The position numbers and the translations under genes are program-made. A model generated the notes under the pieces. That model was not told where the DNA came from and searched no databases. It saw nothing but the letters and a program-made list of their open reading frames with translations. A stretch of DNA of 64,000 nucleotides from contig JAEUQK010000015.1 in assembly GCA_016789265.1 (NCBI GenBank), positions 44,343 through 108,342 of the forward strand, in the 5' to 3' direction. Within the stretch, counting starts at the first letter, position 1; each line of letters starts with the position of its first letter. Positions 56,694-64,000 of the stretch are shown here, one piece after another. The DNA comes from Blastocatellia bacterium (GTDB lineage: Bacteria; Acidobacteriota; Blastocatellia; Pyrinomonadales; Pyrinomonadaceae).

Positions 56694-57872
56694 CTATTCC
56701 TGTGTACGCCGCGTTCGGGTACCTGTCGCCAATGGTGTGAGTTTGACAGTTACCGGAATTGTCTTGCCGTCACGGAAAACCTCCAACTGTACCGTCTCGC
56801 CGAACTGCTTCTTGTCCAGCAACCGATATAGATCGTCAAGGCTGTCCATGGGTTGTCCGTCTGCCGAAACGATGATGTCTCCCACAGTCCCGTCATTGCC
56901 TATGCCGCGGAGCCCTGCAGTCGAAGCCGGAGAACCCGGCGAAACCTGATAGACAAGTAGTCCTTTTTCAACCGGAAGCCTGTAGCCCTGATCGCGAAGT
57001 TCGGAAACGCTGGGAAGTGTCGCACCGAGTTTCGGACGACGCACCTCGCCGTACTGTAACAGCTGCGGGATCACGCGTCTTGCCGTGTTTACAGGGATCG
57101 CAAAACCAACGCCGACCGATCCACCTGCCGGCGAAAGGATCTGCGAATTGATGCCGATCATCTTGCCGAACTTATCAAGCAGGGGACCGCCCGAATTTCC
57201 AGGGTTGATCGAGGCGTCCGTCTGTATTGCGGCGTCTATCGGTCGATTATTGCGTGCCCGGATAGGTCTTTGAAGTCCGGAGATGACACCCGTAGTCAGC
57301 GTCCGATCCAATCCGAACGGGTTGCCGATCGCAAGCACCTTTTGACCGACGCTTAGCTTGTCCGAATCACCGAACGGAACTACGGTAAGGCCGCCTGCCG
57401 GTGGTTCGATCTTGATCACCGCAAGGTCCGTGTCCGGGTCACCGCCGACGTATTTAGCGGGATAGACCTTATCGCCGCCAAAGCTAACAGTAAGTTTCTG
57501 TGCATCCTCGACTACATGATAGTTAGTTAGGATATGTCCCTGGCTGTCGATGACCGACCCGGAACCGTTTCCTTTTCCTTCCTGCACGCCGCCCCAGAAG
57601 TCCTGCTGGTAGGTCGTCGTGTTAATGAACGCGACACCTGGCGAGATGGCCTTATAGACCTCGATGCTGTTCTGTTCGTCCGTGACGGCGGAGGGATCAG
57701 AAATGCCCGCGGGGGCGTTTTCCGCCAGGGTTATGGTTGAAGGATCAGCGGTTCCCAGCGACTGCTTCAAAAAGTACAGGCCGGAAGTGACCGCGACAGC
57801 CGCAAGTGCGGCGAAGAATGCCAGAAGAATGATCTGTCTTGCCGATAGTTGGTAAACTGCTTTATTAGACAT
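56694..57872 (-). CDS. HtrA/DegP-type S1C serine protease
   Basis: A 392-residue trypsin-like protease with an N-terminal TM anchor (LLAFFAALAAVAVTSGLYFL). The catalytic triad is His in ILTNYHVVED, Asp in DPDTDLAVIKI and Ser in INPGNSGGPLLD. One PDZ domain follows (GLLVYQVSPGSPASTAGLRG, IIVSADGQPMDSLDDLY). It should degrade misfolded envelope proteins. ATG 57872 is chosen at the start of the cytoplasmic tail before the anchor. Confidence 0.94.
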   Translation of the reverse strand: MSNKAVYQLSARQIILLAFFAALAAVAVTSGLYFLKQSLGTADPSTITLAENAPAGISDPSAVTDEQNSIEVYKAISPGVAFINTTTYQQDFWGGVQEGKGNGSGSVIDSQGHILTNYHVVEDAQKLTVSFGGDKVYPAKYVGGDPDTDLAVIKIEPPAGGLTVVPFGDSDKLSVGQKVLAIGNPFGLDRTLTTGVISGLQRPIRARNNRPIDAAIQTDASINPGNSGGPLLDKFGKMIGINSQILSPAGGSVGVGFAIPVNTARRVIPQLLQYGEVRRPKLGATLPSVSELRDQGYRLPVEKGLLVYQVSPGSPASTAGLRGIGNDGTVGDIIVSADGQPMDSLDDLYRLLDKKQFGETVQLEVFRDGKTIPVTVKLTPLATGTRTRRTQE

Positions 57873-58012
57873 GGCTCCCTTTCCTGAATCGAAGATATAA
57901 ATTACTCCGACTTTGATGATGCAACTTCTGAAAAACGTTGCGTAGTAACTACGTCGAAAAACCCGTAAAAAGTTGCCTTTCCGGGTACGTACGTCCACAT
58001 TTTACAAGAATT

Positions 58013-58372
58013 TTACAAAGCAGCCCGAGTGAATTCAACGATCTGCGGAAACTCGTGCTGCAGGTCGGCGAGATAGCCGATAGCTGAAAGGTAAGTAAGC
58101 AAGTGGATCCCCATAACACTGATATATACCGCCAATGCAACAGCAACGCCGTATTTAGCGAGCTTTCGGTTTCCCCAGCGAAGCAGGACGATAGCGGCAA
58201 ACGTGCCAATCGCGATCTTCGCACCGAGAAAGGTCAGGTCGCCCATGTCGAGCAGCCTTGCCATCAACTGATTTCCTTCCGTAGCCACACCGCTGCGAAC
58301 CCATATTATGGTCAGGATCGCGTCGAGAAGATTCAAAAGAAAAAGCAGGAATGTCTCCCGGAAAAGGTGCAT
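58013..58372 (-). CDS. DUF5658-like membrane protein
   Basis: A 119-residue, three-TM protein: LFLLNLLDAILTIIWV, GAKIAIGTFAAIVLLRW, VAVALAVYISVMGIHLLTYL, with NxLDAxxT and EGN motifs of the DUF5658 family. Function unknown. GGAAGGAG precedes ATG 58372. Its leader contains two hairpins. Confidence 0.75.
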   Translation of the reverse strand: MHLFRETFLLFLLNLLDAILTIIWVRSGVATEGNQLMARLLDMGDLTFLGAKIAIGTFAAIVLLRWGNRKLAKYGVAVALAVYISVMGIHLLTYLSAIGYLADLQHEFPQIVEFTRAAL

Positions 58373-58695
58373 GAACGTCGGCTTCTCCTTCCTTTCTCCG
58401 TTCGCACAACAAGGTTGTGATAATTGCCCCCGGTTTGTGAGTCCGGGGGCACGGAGATTTAATGGATCAGATCAGATTGTCGCTTACACCCACACTATAC
58501 ACCGAAAATCGTCGCGATTTCAGAAAAATATTAGTTTCGTGCAATGCGTTCCGCAAGGGTCTATAATATTAGGAACACGGTTCAGATCAATTGAATTTAT
58601 TGCAACGGCTAAAGCAAAAGAAGCGTCGAAATGTCCGGTTTATTAGGGACCGCGATGCTGTTTGGCGTGGAACCGTTAGCAGGGAGGAAAAAGGG
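58373..58695. other. divergent intergenic region with two hairpins and a promoter
   Basis: A 323-bp gap. Near the minus gene: CACAAC/GTTGTG (58405-58419) and GCCCCCGG/CCGGGGGC with 9-nt loop (58426-58450). On the plus strand a TATAAT box at 58562-58567 lies about 130 nt before ATG 58696; no strong -35 hexamer is seen. Confidence 0.5.
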
Positions 58696-59412
58696 ATGAA
58701 AAAGTTTCTAAGTTTTGCAGCAATGGCATTTATGCTCACGGCAGTTGCAGTCGGTTCGGCGGTTGAGGTGTCGGCACAGACCAAAAAGAAGCCGGTTATC
58801 CGAAAAAGGACGATCGTAAAGCGTCCGCCCGCGCCAAAACTCTACACAGTGGCGGCCGGAAAGCGTATCCGCGTTCGCTTGAATGACGAACTTAGCTCAA
58901 AGACGGCAAAGGTCGGTGATCGATTCACCGTCACCGTCCGCGAACCAGTCTATTCGACGACAGGTGCAGTGGTCATTCCCGAAGGAAGCGAGATCACAGG
59001 CCGCGTCGATGCCGTGACCAAAGCCCAGAAGAAAGGCAAGCCGGGAACGCTCGACGTGAGCTTCATACAGGTCGAACTGCCGAACGGCACTAAGCGTGCG
59101 ATCAGCGGTTCGCTTACCGAACTCAACGCCGATGACGCCAAGAGCGACAACGAAGGCACTGCCTCAGGCGATAAGATGAAGCATCGCAAGGTGATCTGGT
59201 ATGGCGGTGGTGCCGCAGGCGGTGCATTGCTCGGTGCCGCTATCGGTGGCGGAAAAGGTGCCCTGATCGGCGGACTGCTTGGTGCCGGAGGTGGTTTCCT
59301 TGGCGAACGCTACACGAAGGGCGAAGAGGCAAAGGTTGAGCCCGGAACGGAGTTCAGCGTTTACCTGAACCGTGCGGTTTCCTTGCCTAAGTTTGCCGAA
59401 GTTACCCCGTAA
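58696..59412 (+). CDS. secreted glycine-zipper protein (paralogue of 4007-4624)
   Basis: A 238-residue exported protein. Signal peptide (FLSFAAMAFMLTAVAVGSAVEVSAQ), a Lys/Arg-rich linker (KKKPVIRKRTIVKR), a beta-rich domain (YTVAAGKRIRVRLNDEL, GAVVIPEGSEITGRV), then a glycine zipper (GGGAAGGALLGAAIGGG-type region) and a NRAVSLP end. Shares domain order and many residues with the 4-kb protein. ATG 58696 follows AGGGAGG; an upstream frame from 58591 lacks support. Confidence 0.78.
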   Translation: MKKFLSFAAMAFMLTAVAVGSAVEVSAQTKKKPVIRKRTIVKRPPAPKLYTVAAGKRIRVRLNDELSSKTAKVGDRFTVTVREPVYSTTGAVVIPEGSEITGRVDAVTKAQKKGKPGTLDVSFIQVELPNGTKRAISGSLTELNADDAKSDNEGTASGDKMKHRKVIWYGGGAAGGALLGAAIGGGKGALIGGLLGAGGGFLGERYTKGEEAKVEPGTEFSVYLNRAVSLPKFAEVTP

Positions 59413-59415
59413 GGG

Positions 59416-59475
59416 TGTACCTGTACCAGTTAAGGTGATACAAACTGGTACATTTTAGACAGTGGTACAGGTACA
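59416..59475. repeat. intergenic palindromic element, copy A
   Basis: TGTACCTGTACCA (59416-59428) and TGGTACAGGTACA (59463-59475) are perfect 13-bp complements; an extra ACTGGTAC lies between. It shares CTGTACCAG-type units with the element at 62782-62868. Confidence 0.6.
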
Positions 59476-59484
59476 ATAAAAGTG

Positions 59485-59518
59485 AAAAGCCGCAGGGAAC
59501 GCATCCTTGCGGCTATTT
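59485..59518. terminator. bidirectional terminator between 58696 gene and ispH
   Basis: AGCCGCAGGGA ... TCCTTGCGGCT (59488-59514), one mismatch, A-rich before and T-rich after, so it can serve both converging genes. Confidence 0.7.
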
Positions 59519-59538
59519 CTTTATTATCTTCTCGCTTT

Positions 59539-60408
59539 CTACTTGAGCGACATATCGCCCGAATTCGCTCTGCCGATCTCCTCAAGCCTCTCAACGACCT
59601 TCTGGATCAGCCATTGCGGTGTCGATGCACCCGCCGTAACGCCCACGTTCTCGACGCCTATCAGGTCAGCCGGGTTTATCTCGTCCTCTGTCTCGATAAG
59701 AAAGCTCTTTTCGCAATTCTCTTTACACACGCCGACTAGCTTTATGCTGTTTGACGAATGTCGTCCGCCGATGACATAAAAAGCATCGACCATGTTCGAC
59801 AAGGCACGTGCCGCATCCTGACGGTCACGCGTTGCCGAGCAGATCGTATTGATGACCTGAACCTCATCGTCCGTCTTGGTCTTTACTGCTTCAGCCGTAT
59901 CGAAGAAAGTCTTTGCCTTGATGGTCGTTTGCGATACGACGAGCGGCTTTCTTAACCGAGGCAGATCCGCAACCTCTGTCTCGTCCTTGATGATGAATGC
60001 ATGTTCCGGAGCATAGCCTTTTACGCCGATCATCTCAGGGTGGTCAGGACTGCCAACGATAATGACGTGTCGGTCCTCGGCTGCTGCTCTTGCCGCAAGT
60101 TTCTGTACACGCGTAACGAACGGACACGTCGCATCCACCACCTTTGAAGCACGTTCCTCAAGTTCCCGCTGAACTTCGGGTGTAACACCATGTGCCCGAA
60201 TGACGGCTGTCTCGCCTCGCTTGATCTGGACAGGATCGCTGATCGTCGTAACGCCCTGCGTGCCCAAACGCTGCATTTCCTGCTCGTTATGGATCAGAGG
60301 CCCGAGCGTTCGGACAGTATCGCCCTCGCACAGCGCCTCTTCGACCATATCGACCGCACGTTCCACACCGAAACAAAACCCGTATTCGTCTGCCAACAAA
60401 ACTCGCAT
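59539..60408 (-). CDS. ispH: 4-hydroxy-3-methylbut-2-enyl diphosphate reductase
   Basis: A 289-residue [4Fe-4S] enzyme making IPP and DMAPP, last step of the MEP pathway. The three cluster cysteines are in YGFCFGVERAV, DATCPFV and NTICSATRDRQ; the catalytic region HPEMIGVKGY and GRHSSNS are intact. ATG 60408 (MRVLLADEYG) is the family start; 7 more codons upstream are in frame and overlap the SRPBCC gene. Confidence 0.96.
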   Translation of the reverse strand: MRVLLADEYGFCFGVERAVDMVEEALCEGDTVRTLGPLIHNEQEMQRLGTQGVTTISDPVQIKRGETAVIRAHGVTPEVQRELEERASKVVDATCPFVTRVQKLAARAAAEDRHVIIVGSPDHPEMIGVKGYAPEHAFIIKDETEVADLPRLRKPLVVSQTTIKAKTFFDTAEAVKTKTDDEVQVINTICSATRDRQDAARALSNMVDAFYVIGGRHSSNSIKLVGVCKENCEKSFLIETEDEINPADLIGVENVGVTAGASTPQWLIQKVVERLEEIGRANSGDMSLK

Positions 60409-60425
60409 ATGGTTCCAATAGTCTA

Positions 60426-60890
60426 TCAAATTCTCATTCCGTTCTCGATGTAGTTTCGTAACGATCGAAGCCGCTTTCTGGTTTCACAATTCAAACACAG
60501 GGCCATCACGGGTTCGAGCAAAGGCCTCAATAGTGCAGGCCTCGACCTGAAATTGTATTCGTAGATCACTTCCGACCAGTTTCCGCCTTTTTCAAAATGT
60601 CGTATGCTCGCGACGAACGTCTCGAAGAATATCGGATGATTTAACAGCTTGACGGCCGCGACCTTGCCCGGTTGAAATGAAACATATTTAGTCCGCATCT
60701 TGATCCCGCCAAGAAAGGCCTTTGCCTGGCACATTGTGACCGCGCCCAAGCCTGCCTTATCAAAAGCGTCTTCTATTTCGGCCCGCTGAAGAAGCGTGTC
60801 CCATTCAAGTCGGCGAGAATAATCGTGAACAACCGAGAAAACGATCTCAGACGATCCCGGAATTGTCTCGCGAATTATTTGTTTTGGCAT
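60426..60890 (-). CDS. SRPBCC (START/polyketide-cyclase) family protein
   Basis: A 154-residue helix-grip-fold protein: IPGSSEIVFSVVHDYSRRLEWDTLL is the usual SRPBCC opening and the C-terminal helix (LLRPLLEPVMALC) closes the cavity. Likely binds a hydrophobic ligand; unknown. Lies 17 nt before ispH and immediately after the helicase gene, all on the minus strand, suggesting one operon. Confidence 0.85.
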   Translation of the reverse strand: MPKQIIRETIPGSSEIVFSVVHDYSRRLEWDTLLQRAEIEDAFDKAGLGAVTMCQAKAFLGGIKMRTKYVSFQPGKVAAVKLLNHPIFFETFVASIRHFEKGGNWSEVIYEYNFRSRPALLRPLLEPVMALCLNCETRKRLRSLRNYIENGMRI

Positions 60891-62750
60891 TTATCTGATC
60901 GGATCTCGGAGGATCATATCCACGGTCTCGCTTGCGATGCGGGCGGCTTCGGGGTTTGAGTCGCGTAGTTGTGCTACCTGCATCAGTGCTTCGCCCGTTC
61001 GTGACAGCAATCTAAAGAGATCCCCTTCCTCTGCCTGTGTCCGTTTTACGAGGTCGTCCCAGGCCATTCCTCCGGTCCAACGTTCGGCAGCGGCAGCGGC
61101 AGAGAGGTTGATCTCCTCAACAGGTTCGATGCCGAAACGCCACTCGACATTGGAGACGTCATAGATGACGTCCTCGATGCTTGTCACGGCTTCAAGCAGG
61201 CTATCGGACAGGTAGAGTTCGCCGTAATTCCTCTCCGCGTCCGCCGCAAGCGACGCCATCAGGCCTGCCATGACCGTATGGCTTATGGACGAGAAAATAC
61301 CGCGGTTTATTGACTCGCCGACGAGCAAAGGCCGATCGACACGCAGGTCCGCAAGCCACTTTCCCTGTTCGGTCACGAGTTCGTTCCGGAAATCGAGATA
61401 ACCCAAAGCATCGAGCACCTTAGCACGACGTTCGAACGGCGACCAGATACGGTCACGCAAGAATTCGATGTCGCGTGTGATGCTTCCGAGCCTGTCGGCG
61501 TCCTTCGCGTTTTCCCAGAGCACCTGAAGATAGACTTCACGCTTGTCGCCCGCGTCCGCGACGAATTGCTCGATCAGCGAGTCGATAAGTTCTTCGGTGG
61601 GATCCGCATTGCCGCTTTTCTCGGGCGGCTTCGGTTCCTCGAGTGACGGGTTCTTGTTCTCGTAAACGTCGTAGAAGGCACGTTCGATCTCGCGTTCGCG
61701 TACCGGATATTTGTTGCCGTAAACGCGATTGACGCGTGAGAGCGGGAACGTATTGCCCTGTCCGTCGTCGCGAATTGCCGATATCGCGTCGCCATTCATC
61801 TGCAGGATAAAGAACAGCCGCTTTCCGCTTCTGCCCTGTGTCACGATCATTCCCGGCAAGACGGTTTCCCGCAGCCATTGGTTGCGAAACTCCACACGGG
61901 TTTCCGGCAGACTTTCGTGTATCCGTCGCCTTGCTTCGTTAAGGCGTTCAAAGCCCATCACGTCATTTACAGAAAGCTCCACGCCCCTCGACGAAAGGCC
62001 CGACATTATCTTTTCACGCGTCGATTCAAACGAGCGTTTCAGCCCGTCTATCTGCCTGCCGGTTTCGCGAAAGGCATAGCTGCGTTCGGCTATCTCGCGA
62101 AGCTGTTCGAAGTTCTTGAATGCATCGAGCAGATTGAGTAGCGTCGTGTATGTCGCACGGAATCGGCTCTCGAGCGGATCGGGCTGCGTCCGCAAGAGTA
62201 CGGCGATCTTTTTCGGGTTCTGAAACTGTCCCGGAACGAGCACGACAAACCCGACGTTGTCCTTTCCGCGTCGTCCCGCACGTCCGGTCATCTGTTGAAG
62301 CTCGTTTGCCGTCAGCGACCGCCAGCCGTCGTTGCCGCGTGTGTCCGCGTTGGTGACGACGACCGTTCGTGCAGGGAAATCGACACCCGCAGCCACCGTA
62401 GATGTCGCGAAGATCGCGTTCAGGAGGCCCGACGACATCATCTTCTCGACCAACAGCTTCCACGCCGGAATGTGCCCCGCGTGATGCGAAGCAACGCCCG
62501 CGTTTACGAGTATCTTAGCGTGCTTGTGGTTTTTTATTTCGGGGTTTTCGGCGAGGTATTCGTCAAAGAGCCGCCGGCGTTTCTCAAACTTTTCCGCGTC
62601 CGCCTTTTGCGACTTGTCGCCAGCGACCTCTGCCGCCGCTTCGTCGCATTTCCTTCGTGTCGGCAGAAAGACGATCGCGGGCAGCAGCCTGAAGCCTCGC
62701 AGCGAATTGATCAGCTTGTGCGGAGGTATCTCCGGCGGACGTCCGTTCAT
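60891..62750 (-). CDS. Ski2-like helicase missing its first RecA domain
   Basis: A 619-residue protein. It starts directly in the second RecA domain: LLPAIVFLPTRRKCDE, SHHAGHIPAWKLLVEKMM, ATSTVAAGVDFPARTVVV (motif V) and QMTGRAGRRGKDNVGFV (motif VI), then the winged-helix/ratchet and C-terminal region of Ski2/Mtr4-type helicases. No Walker A or DEAD/DEAH box is present, and the 278-nt upstream space has no coding. It is therefore either a truncated gene or a specialised single-domain form. Confidence 0.78.
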   Translation of the reverse strand: MNGRPPEIPPHKLINSLRGFRLLPAIVFLPTRRKCDEAAAEVAGDKSQKADAEKFEKRRRLFDEYLAENPEIKNHKHAKILVNAGVASHHAGHIPAWKLLVEKMMSSGLLNAIFATSTVAAGVDFPARTVVVTNADTRGNDGWRSLTANELQQMTGRAGRRGKDNVGFVVLVPGQFQNPKKIAVLLRTQPDPLESRFRATYTTLLNLLDAFKNFEQLREIAERSYAFRETGRQIDGLKRSFESTREKIMSGLSSRGVELSVNDVMGFERLNEARRRIHESLPETRVEFRNQWLRETVLPGMIVTQGRSGKRLFFILQMNGDAISAIRDDGQGNTFPLSRVNRVYGNKYPVREREIERAFYDVYENKNPSLEEPKPPEKSGNADPTEELIDSLIEQFVADAGDKREVYLQVLWENAKDADRLGSITRDIEFLRDRIWSPFERRAKVLDALGYLDFRNELVTEQGKWLADLRVDRPLLVGESINRGIFSSISHTVMAGLMASLAADAERNYGELYLSDSLLEAVTSIEDVIYDVSNVEWRFGIEPVEEINLSAAAAAERWTGGMAWDDLVKRTQAEEGDLFRLLSRTGEALMQVAQLRDSNPEAARIASETVDMILRDPIR

Positions 62751-62781
62751 TCATCGTCATTATCTCATAGAACCCGAAACC

Positions 62782-62868
62782 GTATCTGTACCAGATATAG
62801 GTGCGACAACCTGATACACCGACAGTCCTGCTGTACCAGCTTGTAGCACCAGTAACTGATACAGATAC
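62782..62868. repeat. intergenic palindromic element, copy B
   Basis: GTATCTGTACCAG (62782-62794) and CTGATACAGATAC (62856-62868) are complementary with one mismatch; CTGATACA and TGTACCAG units lie between. Resembles the copy at 59416. It sits just before the truncated helicase. Confidence 0.55.
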
Positions 62869-62879
62869 ATACGAAAACT

Positions 62880-62910
62880 AAAAGGACGATCCCGGAGGAC
62901 CGTCCTCTGG
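62880..62910 (-). terminator. terminator of the second amidohydrolase
   Basis: AGGACG (62883-62888) and CGTCCT (62901-62906) form a stem, followed on the minus strand by TTTAGTTTT. A further imperfect palindrome AGTGGAcaATGGACA/TGTCCATttTCCACT lies at 62972-63013, nearer the stop. Confidence 0.45.
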
Positions 62911-63028
62911 TCTTGGTTGAAATGCAAAAGGTCTTCTGTGACGAGCGACGAATGGAGACTGGATAAGTGAAAGTGGACAATGGACACCTCAAATCCAATG
63001 TCCATTTTCCACTATCCACTAAACCTCA

Positions 63029-64000
63029 CTATTTCGGGTCGAGGTTCCACCAGTACTGCGTACCGAGCGTCGTCTGTTTCGGCCACACCTGATTGAGCGT
63101 ATCGCCTTCGTAGAGTTCGCCGTTCTTCATCACCCAGCGGATGGAATCGGTGTTCCTGATATCCGCGAGCGGGTCACGATCGAGGATGATCAGATCAGCA
63201 AGCTTACCGGGTTCGAGCGAGCCTACGTCCTTGTTGAGTCCGATGGCTTCGGCACCGAAGATGGTCGCCACTTTCAGCGTGTCAAAGTTCGACATACCGC
63301 CGGACTGCATCGACCAGATCTCCCAATGAACGCCCATTCCCTGCATCTGTCCGTGTCCGCCGATGCCCACGCGTCCGCCTGCTTTTAAAACGTCAGCCGC
63401 ACCCTTTGCGATGCCGCTGAAATTGTATTCCTCACTCGCGAACCATTGCGGGCGACGCTGCATCATCGAATCCATCAGTTCTTTCGGGATGAACCGCTGG
63501 AGCTTCTTGTTGTTGCGGACGTCGGTCGTCTCGAAGTAGTAGTTCTCTGCCCAAGGGCCGCCATATGCTACGAGCAAGGTCGGCGTGTAATAGGTCTTCG
63601 TGCGTGCTACGAACTCCGTAACGTCCTTATAGAGCGGCTGTATCGGCAGAGCGTGTTCGTTGCCCGAAAAGCCGTCGATCATCTGCGAAAGATCGAGCTT
63701 CATGTCGAGGGCACCCTCGGTCGTCGGCGTGATGCCAAACTCCTTACACGCCATCGCGACCAACTGACGCACGTTTCGGTCACCGACGACATACTGCTTT
63801 AGCGTGTCCGTCTTGTAAGCGTCGCGGTAACGCTTAATGTATGCATCGACCGCTTCCTTGTCCTCAAGCCCGACACCCGAGAAAACGCCCGGGCCGGTAG
63901 TGAAGACACGCGGGCCGATGATGTCGCCTGTCTCGACAAGGTCGGCATAGGCGTAAACGTCCGTCGTCGCACTCTGCGGGTCACGCGTTGTCGTAATGCC
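63029..64000 (-). CDS. amidohydrolase-family protein, 5' end outside window
   Basis: The C-terminal 323 residues are present; the frame is open to the right edge. GITTTRDP near the edge, the metal or catalytic residues in GVHWEIWSM and GKLADLIILDRDPL are typical of secreted amidohydrolases (often preceded by a TolB propeller). VGIGGHGQMQGMGVHWE gives His residues of the active site. It does not overlap the first amidohydrolase in sequence. Substrate unknown. Confidence 0.85.
   Translation of the reverse strand, partial: GITTTRDPQSATTDVYAYADLVETGDIIGPRVFTTGPGVFSGVGLEDKEAVDAYIKRYRDAYKTDTLKQYVVGDRNVRQLVAMACKEFGITPTTEGALDMKLDLSQMIDGFSGNEHALPIQPLYKDVTEFVARTKTYYTPTLLVAYGGPWAENYYFETTDVRNNKKLQRFIPKELMDSMMQRRPQWFASEEYNFSGIAKGAADVLKAGGRVGIGGHGQMQGMGVHWEIWSMQSGGMSNFDTLKVATIFGAEAIGLNKDVGSLEPGKLADLIILDRDPLADIRNTDSIRWVMKNGELYEGDTLNQVWPKQTTLGTQYWWNLDPK

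Overview
The window reads like a chromosomal segment of an Acidobacteriota bacterium, most likely class Blastocatellia. This is inferred from gene content, not from a marker gene: a winged-helix/TM/TolB-propeller regulator, S55 (SpoIVB-type) secreted protein, acidobacterial secreted small-protein families, interleaved nuo operon, and a run of pilin-like genes with 'GTADD' loops. Base composition looks moderate and even; there is no rRNA operon, phage, IS element or CRISPR array. One tRNA (Leu, anticodon TAA) is present.

Layout. 1-8 kb: 3'-truncated malate dehydrogenase (mdh), a divergent secreted amidohydrolase, a YD-repeat (RHS-type) pseudogene with two in-frame stops, two secreted proteins, a penicillin-acylase-family enzyme and tRNA-Leu. 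8-17 kb: NfeD-like protein, PP2C phosphatase, cystathionine gamma-synthase, a tight leuA-leuB-leuC-leuD operon read leftward, a divergent LysR regulator and a YbdK-type carboxylate-amine ligase. 17-23 kb: four co-oriented minor-pilin genes (FimT/GspH-, PilV-, PilW-, PilX-like), the last 1006 residues long, ending at a strong hairpin.

23-41.6 kb: one apparent leftward transcription unit of about 18.6 kb, from a promoter near 41.6 kb to a hairpin at 22.95 kb. It encodes respiratory complex I in the order A-B-(secreted protein)-C-D-E-(SnoaL-like)-F-(ribosomal protein bTHX)-G-H-J-K-(GNAT)-L-M-N, then a chloramphenicol-acetyltransferase-family protein, an unknown protein, a small Cys-rich protein and a class I glutamine amidotransferase. 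nuoI is absent from its usual place between nuoH and nuoJ, where a 100-nt spacer bounded by an 11-bp inverted repeat sits instead. The bTHX gene is only 37 codons long.

41.7-64 kb: a conserved hypothetical followed by thiS-thiG-moaD-moaE; a small alarmone-hydrolase-like HD protein; an S55 protein whose Ser and His motifs are in the reverse order to B. subtilis SpoIVB; an alpha/beta-hydrolase-like protein with Glu in place of the nucleophile Ser; a LON-domain protein; an Mre11/SbcD-like phosphoesterase; an SDR; a B12-binding radical SAM enzyme; an inositol-phosphatase-family enzyme; a secreted protein; the winged-helix/TolB regulator; a zinc-ribbon protein; an HtrA protease; a DUF5658-like membrane protein; a glycine-zipper secreted protein paralogous to one at 4 kb; ispH; an SRPBCC protein; a Ski2-like helicase lacking its first RecA domain; and a second amidohydrolase cut by the window edge. 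Two related intergenic palindromic elements (59.4 and 62.8 kb) share a CTGTACCAG-type unit.
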